From contig JAJEKV010000003.1 in NCBI GenBank assembly GCA_021234155.1, positions 7,070,413 to 7,134,412 on the forward strand: a DNA stretch of 64,000 nt, given 5' to 3'. Below the pieces are notes generated by a model. The model was not told the DNA's origin. It ran no database searches and saw only the letters and a program-made list of their open reading frames with translations. Numbering within the stretch: the first letter of the stretch is position 1; each line of letters starts with the position of its first letter. This document shows, in pieces, positions 45,005 through 58,006 of this stretch. This DNA comes from Isoetes taiwanensis (Eukaryota > Streptophyta > Lycopodiopsida > Isoetales > Isoetaceae). The position numbers and the translations under genes are program-made.

Positions 45005-46690
45005 ATGTCTTCTAAAAGCGAATCAGTCGGCCGGGGCCGAGGCGGGAAGCGGTGGAAGAGGAATCTCTAAACCCGGCTCTTCTCAAGTTTGAGGAGGGCG
45101 TTGATCGAGAATACCTGAGAATACAGAACCCTATTCAAGGTATTTAATTTGCCCACGAGAATACACCTTTGTGTGGAGAGTATTATGCTTGCATGAATTT
45201 GAGATATTTCCTTTCACTTAATATGCTTTGCATGAGTTTGAGTTATTATGCTTTGCATGAATTTTAAGTATTAACATCGGTTAATGCTCGATTGTCGATT
45301 ACGTAGAACATAATTTTGCTCTGTTTTATATATAGAATATAGCGGTGTTAGGCGGTTGGAGATAGCAATGTTCAATGAGGTTAAATAGTGTGAAATATGG
45401 ATTCATGAAGGGTATGTAGCTTAAAATGTGGATGCAAAATAATTTAGTTTCAAATTAGCATAGCATGGTGGAGGAGATACCAACCATGGCGTGATTTGTA
45501 CTAATTTAGGTTTAAATGCATGGCGTGATCTCTTGTTACGAAAAGTACTCTAAAAGTGCTCATCTTCATTTTGCGGTGCTCAAGAGGAAGAAAACCCCTA
45601 CTAATTAGGGTTCTAATCACGCCAAGAAAGCAAGAGGCGGGCGACCCGGATCGCGGTACCATATGATCTCACCTTAGATGATGAAGGGCGATTCTTATAG
45701 CAACCAGCGACCTGCACATACGAAGAGGAAATGGGCGAGGGTGCCGAGTGGTGCGTTGACCTTGCCAAGACAAATGGCAAGCTCGACTTAACTCTCTTTC
45801 GAGGAAAAAGGAAGCGGAACAAGATGGCCAAACAAAGGGATCCTAATCTCTTGTGAGGAAGAGGATGACACCCTTGCAAATTGCTCTTGGAGATTACCAC
45901 GAAGCGGAAGAAAAGATGCGCTTTCGGACTTACTCCTTTGTAGAGCTCGCATACAAGGATCGTTCATGAAGGCAGATGTGAGCGGTGAGACATGTTTTAA
46001 GTATGGTTGGCCAACCAATGTAGCGATTACGCCAATATCTATTTGCCAAGGGGTTACGGTATGCGTAGAGGCATGTTCACTAAGCCGACACCAAGTCACT
46101 ATTTGCAACAAGCTAGGGAATTAGGCGACTTGAAAGCTTCTAAAAGGGTCCTAGATCTAGGGAAGAATGTTCAAACTGCGGTTAGCCGAAGGCATGGAGG
46201 CTACGTTTTTGAGAATGAGCGGGGCCAGTGCGCTGACTAGAGGCCATGAACAAATTTGAATAAATGCGGTGACCATTATCCATTGGGTCTTAAGGAAACT
46301 TTTTGCGATCCATGTGAAGTCCCTCATCCGTTCACCAAGCTCCATTTATGTTAGCGAGGAGATATGATCCGGCACATGCCATGGAGATTGTTGAGCATGA
46401 TTAGTAATCGAGGTCAAATGCCTATGCCCGGCGGATGTGCTACCTTGGGATATGATCTCGAACAAGCTTCTTTGTGTGGGCCGAGCGTCCGGGAGCTATT
46501 ATCAAGTGATGATATTAAATATGTCATCATCGGCGGGCGACATTAGTTGAGGCACAAAAGGCCATCATCGGCCGGCCGAGAACAAAGCAGGCCAAAAAGT
46601 GTTCTACAATCACTATGCATTATAGGAGGTGTCGTATCTTGGATGCCAATACTTCACTGCTTGATTTGGTGAGATTAGTGCAACTTTGAA
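45005..46690 (+). pseudogene. Uncharacterised spliced plant gene, copy 2
   Basis: Counterpart of 6220-7936. Possible exon 1 is 45005-45139, ending at the same CAAG|GTATTT donor. The longest open run is 46007-46240 (77 codons, with SHYLQQARELGDLKASK). Indels differ from copy 1, allowing a partial consensus reading. Function unknown. Confidence 0.3.
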
Positions 46691-46749
46691 TGAAATGGGG
46701 AAGACATTTCTATACAAAAGGTAATCAACTTTGGTTTCATAAATTGTAT

Positions 46750-47005
46750 TCGCCCGCGTGCTTTCAAATCAAACCAATTCCGCCCGGGTGTTTTGAAATC
46801 AATCAATTCGCGCCCGGTGTTTTCAAATCAACCAATTGATTTGAAAAGCTGCGCTGGCGTGAAATTCGATGATTGAAAACTGCGCTGGCGTGAAATGAAT
46901 TTGATTAACTGCGCTGGCGTGAATTGCATTAATAACTTTATTCATTTCGCCCGGCGTGATTTTTTTCTCTTCATCAATTCTATTCAAATCGCCCGGCGTG
47001 TTTCT
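46750..47005 (+). promoter_or_regulatory. Array of GC-rich palindromic motifs, copy 2
   Basis: Counterpart of 7965-8225. Here three regular ACTGCGCTGGCGTGAA units (46855-46930) are clearer than in copy 1, and two CGCCCGGCGTG sites close the array. Motif sequences vary between copies more than the AT spacers do. Confidence 0.55.
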
Positions 47006-47029
47006 ATTCTATGATCTTGATTCAATATG

Positions 47030-47600
47030 CGTACTATTGCGGTCCATCGTTGAACAAGCTGGCATACGCCCCCGTCAGCGATGGGTGGAATATGGCTGCC
47101 CATTGCCCACCCAGGCGAGGCGGGTCAAAGTCGAGCATTCAAGGCTGCTTTGGAGGCGGACTCATCGCCATGAACAATTATCTGAGGAGAAGAAGAAAGG
47201 CGCAAGAAAATCAAAAAGAAAAAGGTGGTGATGACATTGCGAGATCCTACGAAAGCTCATCAGTCGGGACCAACGGACTTCGTATAAGATTGTGTTTTGT
47301 AAGGAGGCGGTATGGCTCAAGTGGAATGAATGCGGGGCGGCTTATGCACAAGGGAAGGCTGCCGGATACTATGGGTAGGGTGCCTCTGTTGATGTAAGCA
47401 TCTTTGACTTGAATGTGGCGAGAGATGAGAAAGACTTCGGGGGCTAGGCGGCCCTTTGAGACCATTTGGGTTTTAGACCCGGTGCTTAAAGAAGGAAGTC
47501 TTATACAAGAAGGGTGCTTTCACCAAGGATAGGATGTCCGCCGTTGAGTCTTTGCTGATCATGTAAAAAGGATATGCATTACAATGAAGTCAATTTGTAG
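47030..47600 (+). pseudogene. Uncharacterised charged protein, copy 2
   Basis: Same blocks as 8256-8804: VSDGWNMAAHCPP, KEKGGDDIA, FCKEAVWLKWNEC and MGRVPL. It is frameshifted at different points. The copies together suggest one protein of about 180 residues or more. Confidence 0.3.
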
Positions 47601-47783
47601 GGCTGAGTTACAAAAGGCTATCGGGGGATGTGGCATTATCACGAAATTGGATTCTTTGGACAAATACAAGGTCGATGTAATGATGACATCAAAAGTTTGT
47701 ATTACGGTCAAAGGACTTCCTAAAAAATTGGAAGGCTAAAAATACAAAACATAAGGAGACTCTACCCCTAAGGTCTTGGTGAG

Positions 47784-48350
47784 TTGAGAAGAAAAGTGGC
47801 CCTTGTGAAGAAGATTCTTGGAGAAGGCGACAGCATCCGGTATTGGTCTCCATTGGGTACAAAGGTCTCTTGCGATTCAACCGGCCTTAAAATATATCAC
47901 TCTTTGTGTTGGGCCGGCGGGGGTGGGAGAGGAGATATGGGCATGAACGAGAAGGACTCTGGTAGCTTCTTTACCGGTTTGTATAGGATTGACAAGCGAG
48001 AGGTCCTTCACTATTGTCATCGTTTGTCCTTGGTGAGTCACATCTGCATGCACTATCTGCTGCTCATGATGCAGAGTGCCTCAAAGTTATTAGGGAGGGA
48101 TGCCTAATATATGATGTTAAGGATAATGGGCTGCTACTTGACGAGAGCGGAAGATGGCACATGTGATCTTTATTATGATATCCATCTTTGTCGGGCGAGG
48201 AATATGATATTGCTAAGGCCAAAGGGTGACAATAGCGGTGCATGGGAATGTTTTTCTTCTAGATGATCGGACTTAAGAACTATATTCTTTCATACGGATC
48301 GGGGATCGGTCGAAACGAGGATGAGTCGAGAAAGAGGATGAGGATCGGGA
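47784..48350 (+). pseudogene. Uncharacterised gene segment, copy 2
   Basis: This has the longest open frame of the segment (47784-48107, 107 codons), with YRIDKREVLHYCHRLSLVSH. It supports the composite reading of 8990-9540. Confidence 0.25.
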
Positions 48351-48413
48351 CCCCCTCTAAGTGGGGAAATCAAGTCTGAGCTACAAACTAAGGAGAAGGG
48401 CCCTTAAATAAAA

Positions 48414-48985
48414 TGGATTTCCCAGTCTATGGCTGCTTACCTCGTCGAGGCATTTGCTCCAATTGATACAACTGCTTGGAGCTTCATGTTGGAGGTTATA
48501 TTGCAGAGAGGCTCTTATGGGTGCAAGAAGATGTCCTTTGCTTTGTGAGTGATGAAGCGGGCCAAAGACTTTCTTGAACCATTCCTCATGCATGTGCTTG
48601 CCAAGTCTCCTAAAGGCCCTTATGGCAACCTGAAATCATCGGCAATCAAAAGTCGTAGACTTGTCCAATTGAAAGTGGGGCGTTGCTCTGGAGAGGAACT
48701 AGTATCTGCTGACGATAAGGAAGCGATAATGAACAAATAGCTGCTAAACTGGTTGCTCAAAAATCTCTTGTGATGGCGGCGAACTTAGGGAATATCCTTG
48801 CCCACATTGCGGGTGATGCAAGCAACAATAGAGTAGATTCCGCGGGTTAACAATGAAATAATTTGGGGAAAGCGAAAAATGAAGGAAAGCGAAAGGCGGC
48901 TCTAGTGATTCACGAGGTTTGCCAAATCAATAGTAAAATAATGTCGGTTGTGAAGGGCCTTGCCGGAACTAATAGAAAATAACAA
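48414..48985 (+). pseudogene. Uncharacterised gene segment MDFP..., copy 2
   Basis: Counterpart of 9609-10175. An open run at 48549-48740 covers KRAKDFLEPFLMHVLAKSP through SADDKEAIMNK in a single frame, confirming that reading. Confidence 0.3.
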
Positions 48986-49089
48986 TTCTATGGTCGAGGA
49001 AGAAGGCGAAGATTAAAGGGTGGCGGAGGGAGAATAGCCTTAGATGGCGGTGTGGCGAAGATGATAGGTATGGCCTTGCCCGGCGAAAT

Positions 49090-49235
49090 AAGCGCCCGCA
49101 GCGTGATTTAATTTGTATTACCTTTGAATTAAATCGGCCCAAAGCGTGCTTTGATTATTTTTCGTTGTCAAACTAAAATCGCAGCGGCCGGCGATTTGGT
49201 TATGACTATTTCAAATCACGCTTGGCGTTTGTATT
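49090..49235 (+). promoter_or_regulatory. GGCGTG-like motif cluster, copy 2
   Basis: GCGCCCGCAGCGTGATTT, AAAGCGTGCTTT and ACGCTTGGCGTTTG recur here with the same spacing as at 10268-10415. Confidence 0.35.
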
Positions 49236-49254
49236 GTTTGTGTTATCGTATCTT

Positions 49255-49944
49255 CTTTGACCCGGATACATGTTTGATGTTTCAGCTTCCATTGCGTTTC
49301 TAAGAAGGTTGTGGTGTTAGACCTAAGCGGAGTCCTTTGCAAGACTTTTAGAAAAATAAAGTGGCTAGAAAACGGTTTCATCGGACACCCGGTAGAATCA
49401 AACACCAAGTGGATCTATCATGGCCGCGCTTGAAGGAGATGCTAGGCGAGGCATTAGGGTTATTTCGAGTTGGTATTTGGTCATCCATGGAACTAAGGAA
49501 CATCAAGGATACTTTGGAGGCTTTGGGGAAAATGCGTAGAAATTGGTTGACCCTTTGGGATCGGAGAACAAATGTGTGAAGTTCACTAATCCCAAGGATC
49601 CAACGGGCAAGCCTATCTTCATCAAACACTTGAGTAACATGATGGGCCGAACTTGGTATCGAGAATAAGGATGATATAATCATAGTGGATGATGATGCTC
49701 TCAAATGCTTCTACAATCAAACACAGGGCCACTGAATCCACCATCTTACGATCCAAAAACTTTGGGACGGATGATTTTACGGTGAAGTTTGTGTCTATTA
49801 TGCATAATTTGGCTATGGGGATGGCCGGTGGGTGAAGTGTTAGATTCGTACCCGAAGCTGGATAGAGCGGTGACATGGAACCACACCTTGTTAAATCGTG
49901 GAAAAACATGGATTGATCCCTTAATGTTTTATTGGAATATATGA
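49255..49944 (+). pseudogene. FCP1/NIF-type phosphatase-like domain, copy 2
   Basis: Counterpart of 10441-11125. DLSGVLCKTF (Val-Leu before it), GLFRVGIWSSMELRNIKDTL (open at 49361-49579), the VDDDALKC block and the ending at 49942-49944 are conserved. Small indels lie at different places, so the two copies together rebuild most of the domain. The DLSG change is shared. Confidence 0.6.
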
Positions 49945-50989
49945 TATTTTTTGTATGATATTTGTGCCATGTATCGATAATTTGAGTGCGGAATTGCCTG
50001 CATAAAATAATGCAATTTGTTATTATCAAACCTAATATTATCATCTATTGAGCAAGCAATATTTGTCTCATCTATGTTAGCAACTTGCTCTTCATTTCGC
50101 ATATTTCAATTAGCATATGAAAAGTCTGCGTGAATGCAACCTTATGTTATTTTGAAGTCAAAAAAAAAGATTAAAAAAACAAAAACCCTAGAAGACAATA
50201 GCGGGTTGGCGTGATTTTGGAGTTGACATAATCCCAATTTAATTGGATGATGGTTTATATTAAGATGGAAAACAAAATTCCCTTCATTCTAGGTTTGTGC
50301 TTGGAATATCAACTCCAAGAGTGGCGATCTAGACTATTAGTACCACTAGGAAATGACCAATGCTCAATCTTGGTCCTCTAACATCATTGCTCTAATACCA
50401 TTGTGACATCTCTGCTTTCATTATCACGATGCCCAGCGGTATATAAACATAAGATTCCCTCTGTCATTGCTATACGCCAACATGATGCGTCTATCGGTGT
50501 CGGACTCTTGATCGATATTGGGCAAAGTTTTTTAAATCCAATCAGAAATTTTCCTACTCTTTCATCAAATAGCAGGATAATTTTAGTTCCCAATCGGAAA
50601 TTTGTATTACTCTTATACAAATATGCATAAAATCTCTTGGAATTTTTCCTATAATGCGCTAACTCAAGCTGGAAATTCTTAGTTTCAGCAGGAACAAACC
50701 TTCTCTACCCGAAGTTTGCCCAGCGGTGCTCTTGATGGTGGGAAAAGAATCGATGGGGAAGAATAAATGTGTCATTCATCCCATCTCCCTTGGTATCAAC
50801 CTAGCTAGGGAAGCGCATAAACATAAGCACAAATCATCCGCGCATCAATTACATTTAACCATCTCAAAGGGTTGGATCACCATAACAATATCATATCCTA
50901 GCGGATACAACAACAACAACATCAACAAGGGAAGCTCTACCCGGTGAGACTCATGGGGTAGGCCCGGCGGTTAAGATTCTCGAAGTCAA

Positions 50990-51308
50990 TCTTGACAAAA
51001 TTCATGGCAAATGGTTTCGTTGGCATAAGAAAATGGATGTTGGAAAGTCCACTCCATCCATCCCATTGGAGCACGATAAGGATTGGGGATGTGGCCAGGT
51101 GGCTTTCTTTGGATGCATAGTCGGAGGGACTTCTCTAGGGTTTCATCTCCCAATCCCCTCCAAAGGTCTATACCAACTCTGGCGAGCTAGAGAGCCCTTT
51201 GCTCATCTCGACTTGAACCCCATTGAGGTGACGCATCACCGGGGAGGTATCAAGCCCATACCTTGCCCACACTCGGTGGCATTGCCTTTAATTGATGAGA
51301 AGTGTTGA
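50990..51308 (+). CDS. Unrecognised ORF (91 codons) running into repeat R3, copy 2
   Basis: ATG at 51033, stop at 51306-51308. The frame is open throughout while the copy 1 version is interrupted. The last residues (VALPLIDEK) lie inside repeat R, whose left border is at about 51278. No family recognised. Confidence 0.25.
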
Positions 51309-52946
51309 GGGCTGAGTATCACGGATTACAAAATCCATGCTTTAGCTAATTGGTAGCATAAAAGCATGGAAGATGTTTAATGCTATGATAAGCTTCAAAC
51401 CAAACAAAGGAGAGTGCGTTCAAAAACATTCTAATGTTGCTTCAAATTTCTTTAGTTCAATGTGCTAGCAATGCAATTTGTGAAAGCATATTCACCATAG
51501 AACTAACATCAAAACAAGAGGCGTCCATTGATGGGGGAGAGAGAGTTTAAATGCAAGTCTTTTCATTGTTGTAAATGGGGCGAGGTAAAGCAAGAGACTT
51601 TGACTTCAGAAAGAGTATAGAATTGTGGAGAAAGAAGGCTGATGTCGAGGTGCCTTATCTATCTTGGTGAACCAAGATGCTACTTAGTTTAGTAGATTTT
51701 GTTGATAGTAATGTAACGACCTAAAATTTTGATATATAGTGGGCTATCTATGTACTACCCACAAAAATGGCTTTGTGTATTCTCACAATTTTTTTTTTTT
51801 TTTTTTCTGTTTGAAGTCAAGTATCGTATTATATTCAAAGGATAAAAGCGTTTACATACATACAATTGAGTCAGCTGCTACCACTTCTGTTATCCATGGA
51901 TAGCGAGTCGGACTCTCTGGGCCTAGTACTCTTTTAGCCTCTCTCGACTTCTTCTCCATAGGATACTCTGGGGAGAGAAGGACTAATTTCCTAGACCCTA
52001 ATGACACAACTAGGGCCCGATTCTTGAACAAGAACTGCAGGCCTCTTCTCCAAAGCAGAGATACTATGGGGCTAAGTTCTGTCTTTCCACATGCCCCAAT
52101 TTGCATCATTGCTTCAAAAAATAGGCCCTCGGATATAGCAAAAAAAACTAAACACGAGATTACCAGTGCAAGAAGGGAGTAGCCAATCGCCTTTGGTCAG
52201 CTGCCAAACTAGAAACAGGATCCTCTTTATGCTCCCCTGCTTAGAAGATTGTCTTTGATCCCATCATCAGCTTTGCAACAATACTATAGGGGTGCCTCAT
52301 GCAATGAGGCACTTCGACCTTCTTCTCACCAACGAACCAAAGGGAGTAGCACCGCTAGAATCGACCCACGCTTGACCCATACGCATCTAGCCATGCGAGG
52401 CCTTGTCTTCTGCAAGACCAAGAATGTAACCTTTCTAGGGTCTCCAGCCTACTAGAAGTCCATGACTTTTGAGTTGTCCCATTCTTGCAGGACTACCAAT
52501 TCTCAAGCCACCCCTTCTTTGGGGAAAGGGGAGCCGCAGCCCCTGCTAATTGTTAGACAAAAGCGACCCACAGTTTTTGAAACATTTGCAGCGAGAAATG
52601 CGAAGTGCTCATCTTACGTCAAAAAGTGCGGCTCTTGCGGATACTAACACCGGCATAAAGAAAAGGGTTATAGAATAGTACTATAGATGTCAACAACGTC
52701 TTCTTCTCATTTGTCATAATACTCTGGGGGCAGCGGTTGTTTCGGTTTGTCTAACACCAAGCTAATCTTGAAGATCCCTTAGAAAAGTTTTCTAGGCTGG
52801 GGAATTTGTACTTGAAGAGTGGTTCCTTCTTCTTATGGCAACACATACTCTGGGGGTTGTTTATATCACATTTCTGGAATTTGCATCCCTTCTCGGCCCG
52901 GACCACTAGGGTGACAAGAGCGAGATCAATGGCGAGAAAAGGAGCA
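51278..52946. repeat. Repeat R3 (copy 2 counterpart of R1)
   Basis: Same borders as R1. Contains a longer T run (51787-51807) than R1. Confidence 0.75.
51285..51690 (+). pseudogene. Orphan hAT C-terminal fragment in R3
   Basis: Copy 2 counterpart of 12880-13270, with the same truncated left border. Confidence 0.45.
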
Positions 52947-53295
52947 TCACTTTACCTCTGAAACTAACTTGAGGCACACCTCCATGGCCCAGAAAACACT
53001 GGCGGATGCATAAACAAAGCGAGAAATACCAAGTGCACTCACCTTGCCAAGAACCTCGAGCCTCTAAAGCTGTTATCATTAGAAGCTAAAAAGAAAGGGA
53101 AGGGAGCTTCCCTAGTTTTTACCGCGAAAGGGAAAGAAAGGAAGAAGACTTGCTGCAAGAATGCTTCAACAGACCAGACCCGGGAGAACCCGGATCCTAA
53201 GCGCCTTCCGACATCCGAGGCGGTCTTGATTCCCAAGGAAGTGGGGTGCGGCCATAGCCTCCCCTAGATTTTTGCTCAAGAAAAGCGGTCGCCAT
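51870..53295 (-). CDS. Unknown spliced minus-strand gene, copy 2
   Basis: ATG at 53293-53295; exon 1 53043-53295, donor GTGAGT, intron 52958-53042, acceptor TTTCAG. The exon 1 reading in a second frame (VWSVEAFLQQVFFLSFPF then AVKTREAPFPFF) is open for 65 codons. Exon 2 and downstream blocks match copy 1. Confidence 0.4.
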
Positions 53296-53639
53296 CGCCC
53301 CGGATTATCGGCCTCCTCCCACTCCGATTCTCACAATTTTGTACTTGGTTATATATCTTTTTATAACAGACTTGTTTTGTTTCATTATTGGTCTAAAAGA
53401 TGTATTTTGACAATATCAAAATGTTGATTATCTTCTAAGTGTGATTGAATCAGCAAATTTCCGAGGATTTTCAACAATAGTAGGAGTTCTTAGAAAGAAA
53501 ATAAAAGATCAGATAATCATATATTAAGGAAGGCATTTTTTGCTAGGAAGTAATTTTCCAATTTGAACCTTGCCACTAAGTACTCACAATTGACCTTCAT
53601 TGGACCATCAATAGACCATGCATTTAGCTCAATTTTTAA

Positions 53640-53765
53640 TTGTTCTTAAGGTGGGCTATTAAAAGGCAAGGTGGGCTATTAAAGGGGAAAAAGTGAGCTA
53701 TCAAAGGGTAAAAAGTGGGTTATTAAGGGGCAAACAAGTGGGCTATTGTAGGGGGAGTGGGTGAA
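53640..53765. repeat. Minisatellite of GTGGGCTATTAAA-type units, copy 2
   Basis: Five units of GTGGGCTATTAAAGGG-like sequence; two adjacent units are nearly identical. Same position as 15180-15300. Confidence 0.6.
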
Positions 53766-54189
53766 AGAAGGGCACCCTCTCTAAAAGATAAATTACTATG
53801 GACAATGATGCGGGATTGGAAGGACACCTTCTTTTCACCTACAACATAAGATTTTGCAATATTGAACTTAAGTATAGTGTAAGAAACATGAATTGTTTAG
53901 TTTACTGCGGTTTTAGTTCTTCCTTTCTTGATACTACCCATATACGCATTGACACAATTGGAATCATAAGCAAAATAAGAAATGTAAACACTTGATTGAG
54001 AATCAAGGGGAGATGTAGAAGTAGATAGAAGCAAAATCTGCGAAAAAAAACAAGCGGATGCAAATCAAAAGCAGAACAAATGTTAAATAGATGCAAGTAG
54101 GTTTTATTACGAGGCAAACTTTACGCTTATAATGTAGCGACAAAATAGAAGTACATTAGTGTGCATAGCTATCGAGAATGTAAAGGAAA

Positions 54190-54450
54190 ACCAAATACTA
54201 AATTCAAATGCATTTCAGAACATATGTAAAATGTAAAGAACAAAATATTTTATCAATACACCCTATCAAATACATCATTCAACATTGAATGTAAAGGAAA
54301 ATCAAATACTAAATTCATATGCATTTCAGATCACATGTAAATGTAAAAAATGCAGTCATATGCAATACCGCTATCAATACACCCTGTAAAAAGGAATTCG
54401 AGAAAAAGCACTTCATGGCACATGTAAATGTAAAAAACGAGAAGCAAATA
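54190..54450. repeat. AT-rich ~110-bp tandem repeat, copy 2
   Basis: Units start AAATACTAAATTCAAATGC (about 54195) and AAATACTAAATTCATATGC (about 54304), with a partial third (CATGTAAATGTAAAAAACG). The order is clearer here than in copy 1. Confidence 0.5.
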
Positions 54451-54699
54451 CATTTCATCTTTACTGGTAAAGACAAAATCATGCCAAATCAAATGCTAAT
54501 CTGATTATGTACATAATGGAAACTTACTACATCTAAGTACACTCAAACTAATTATGTAATGAAAATAGAAATAGATGTACCTTGAGAAGGGATTCCTAAG
54601 CAGTGTCGCAGGTCCTCGGACCATGAACAATCATGTACACATGTATTGCGTCGTTGAAACCACGAATACAAGACAAAATAGACAATATGTATGACCCGC

Positions 54700-55797
54700 G
54701 AGTGGAGATATTACCATGGTCGAGTCAAGGCAATCATTGCAGCTGCTACAAGTATTGGTAATATGTGAGGATGAAGCACTCCGTCTTGCTGCGAGTATGG
54801 GAGCGGGCTGCAGGCCTATCGGGTTTGATCTTTCCAAATGCTTAGTCATCTCCTTTATTCTATTCTCACGGTTGAAATTAACTTCCAAATCCACTTTGAT
54901 TTTTTTCAATGGCGACTTCTAATTCTTACAAATCAGCCTTTTAACAATGAGTGGAAATCATTAGAGCATCTAAGTCGATAATATAACTTGATTTCTCCTC
55001 CTCTAAGTGGGATGCCAAAGCCATTTGCACATCGGTTGGCTAAAGCTTGCTTTTAAAACTGCCATATCTTGAGCTAGCGACATATTTGTGCATCTTTATT
55101 ACGCACAAGTCTTGTCAAAGCTCTTATCACTCTCATGCTTCAACAGTTCAATTTCTATTGCTTTCCTTTTCTCTTTTTAAAGTCGTATTTCATCAAGCAT
55201 GGAGGCAGAATCTAATGCTCTTCTTTCCCTCCACCTTTTCATCATTTCCAAGCTGCTGCCCCAATTCTACGAAGCATACATTTAGTAGCTTTAACATTGG
55301 AAGATTTCTTTGTAGCTAATTAGCCGGTCGGATTCTTTTTTGAGGGCCTTTTGAATGAAGACTTGCACTTGCTTTCACCTCATCCCAATCAATGCTTATT
55401 CCTCTGTAATGAAGTGCATATGCTCGGGCAAAATACAATGGAATGTGATGATTTGCAATGTCCTTCCTATAAAAAACGTGCTCATACACAGAAAAAAATC
55501 TGCCATCAAATAGGCTTAATCCTGCACTCTTGATAACCCCTCCACGGTTAGGGGCTTGAACCCCAAACATCACACTATTTGCACTAATACAGAAACATGC
55601 TATCAAAATTGTTTGCTCCTAAGTTGTCGATGCTTACCTTGTCAAACTTCGAGGCGGCAAAACCTCCCGTCCGAAGAAGACCCACTCTTGAGTTTTCTGG
55701 CGGCAGTTCTAGTGGGAGACCTTGGCATGGGCTTTACAGGTTTGTTGCGAGGAGATTTCCTTGGAGTCGATGTCTTTGTTCCAAGATGCTTCGTCAT
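54700..55797 (-). CDS. Spliced gene for a basic coiled-coil-like protein, copy 2
   Basis: ATG at 55797; exon 1 (55638-55797) encodes MTKHLGTKTSTPRKSPRNKP and then a basic Ser/Pro/Arg stretch with KLKSGSSSDGRF, ending GACAAG|GTAAGC. This looks like a disordered nuclear-type N terminus. Later blocks are YEHVFYRKDIANHHIPLYFA, ISIDWDEVKASASS, a helical LDSASMLDEIRLKK.KAIEIE stretch and VDLEVNFNRENRIKEMTKHL. Coiled coil is inferred from composition. Function unknown. Confidence 0.4.
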
Positions 55798-56339
55798 GAT
55801 CTCTTCCTTGGTGCTTCAGCTCTCTGAAAATGCAAGCTTTTGGCTATGGAGGTCCTGATCTTGGCTATGGAGGTTCGATTATAGATGTCAAACTTTTCGG
55901 CTATGGAGGTTGGGCGGGAGGAAGGTTGAGCAGAGAAGGAGGAGGAGAGTTCAAAATTATTTCCCCTATTAATGATTCATTCCAAGAATAATAATTTCTG
56001 GGGGGAGGGATTTCCTTACATTTTGAATTTGTAAATGTAAAATACTGGCACTTTTTTTGCCCACCCTTTCATGCTTCTACCCGGTAAAGGAATGATAATA
56101 AAGGAGAAAGAAGAGACATGCTTTGAATCTTTTGTTTTCCTTCAATGCTTTGCTGCTTTATAAAAGCTGTAATTTGTGTTCCCAAAGTTCTATCGATCCT
56201 CTATCCTTTCACATCTTTAGAGTAAAAAAGAAATATGTTAGTTACTATGTTAGATGTTATTATAGAATGTTCATGATTTTTTTTGTATATTATTATGTAT
56301 AGAATGTTTTGATTTTGCATGTTTTCACCAATCAGATTT

Positions 56340-57800
56340 GTAATCATGAAGAAAGAGACAAGAAAAAAGGAAAACCCACAGGCCTTCTTGGTCTTAATAT
56401 CTTAGATATGTTCAAGAAGATTAAGGAAAAAAAAGATGATGAAGGAAATCCTAAACCCGATGAAGATGCAAGTGAGGGTGAAGATAATGGCAATGAAAAA
56501 CTATGTTCGGTACAAATGGTTGAAGATATGGTTATGGATGCGTTATGATAAGGAGAAGGATGCAATATTTTGCAAAACATGTGAAGCTTTTGCCATTTCA
56601 GGTACTTTTAGCAGTTCTTTTATCATTATGATGTTCTTAGTTCTCTTGTCGTATATATATATATGTATATATATTACTAGTTACTAGATTGATAATCGAT
56701 CGGTTAGTTGCGACAAGTGGGCCTTTTACGTGTGGAGGAAGTAGAAATTTTTAAGACATGAGTTTTATGATCATGCGACCTCAAGAACTCATGTTGCGGT
56801 GAGAGGAAAAAAAGCAAATGCAGAGAAGGAAAAAATGCCAGCGATAGAAGCGGTACAAAAATGCAATCTAGTGTAGAAGAGGCTGTGCTAAATATGTTTT
56901 AGAAGCGGCTTATACATTAATGATTATGAAATGTAGTAGACTTGATTGATTTGGTAGGCTGCACTGCAATAACTAAACATTTATATTGGAATGGCCATGC
57001 ATGCCAAGGCTTTATTGCTTGTATTGGGGACAGCTTGCTCTTATCTATAATTGAGGAAATGAAATGTAGCCCCTTTTTTGGTGTGCAAGTTGATGAGTCG
57101 GCCGGATGTGGCAACTCAACAACATCTTGTGTTCACGTGTCACTTATTTGGAGCATAGTGGCCAGCTTAAGAATAAATTTTTAACAATTTTAAAAGTCCG
57201 GGGAAAGCTAATGCGGCCACATTACATGACTTCTTAGTAAGCCATCTTAAAAAAGCTGGTCTTGATATGACTAAGTTAATGGGATTTGGGTGCGATTGAG
57301 CATCTACAATGATAGGAAAAGAAGAAAGGTGTCATTTGCTACATTGAAGGCTTCCGTCCTTATATGACTAGTATCCTTTGCATTGCTCATAAAGTAAAAT
57401 TTGGTGGAGTGCAAGATCGACAAAGGGATCATATATGAAATGGATAGAAGATATTGAAAATATGGTCAATTCTATTGACTAATTTCTCTCATGGCGACTT
57501 AAAAGATTAGAAAAGTTGGGAATTATTGAATGAATGTACATGCGGCTTGGAGATTGGAAGGGATTCAGAAACGCGTTGGTTGAGTAGACATAGTGCCATT
57601 GCTAAGCTATGTGAGGATTTGCCCAGGTGCTAGAATATTCAAGGATGGAAAATCATGATATTTTTGAAAAGCTTGCTGATTTTTAAGATGATCTACCTGC
57701 TGCACTTTTGGGGAGGCGTTCTTGGAGGTCTCACAATATTAAGTAAACTAGTGCTTGATTGCTTAGTGTTCTTTGGACATAAGCTTATGAGTAAGTTGGA
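56340..57800 (+). pseudogene. hAT (ZNF862-like) transposase, N-terminal and central part, copy 2
   Basis: Acceptor-like CAATCAG, then an acidic/Lys-rich region (LDMFKKIKEKKDDEGNPKPD). A split TTF/BED-type zinc finger follows: AIFCKTCEAF at about 56565 and DHATSRTHVAV at about 56769, separated by about 100 bp of likely intron. Then FFGVQVDES (about 57074; first catalytic acidic residues), GLDMTKLMGFGCD (about 57255), ETRWLSRHSA and IYLLHFW. The order matches ZNF862/KRAB-type hAT proteins. Several stops and frame changes remain even without the Helitron of copy 1, so it was already decayed or is error-laden. Confidence 0.6.
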
Positions 57801-58006
57801 AACTTGTAAATGAGAAAAATATCTTTGCTGCCATGTAACCGTATCTATGTTTTACGTAAACGTGGCCTAAATTCCACAATTCACACTAATAAGTTCCTAT
57901 TTTAACTTGAATTTGTTTGCCTTGAAATTAATTTAGAGCATAGAGAAATTAATGAGGTAATAGATTATTGATTTTGGGCTTATATACTTGGTTGCCCATA
58001 AAACAA

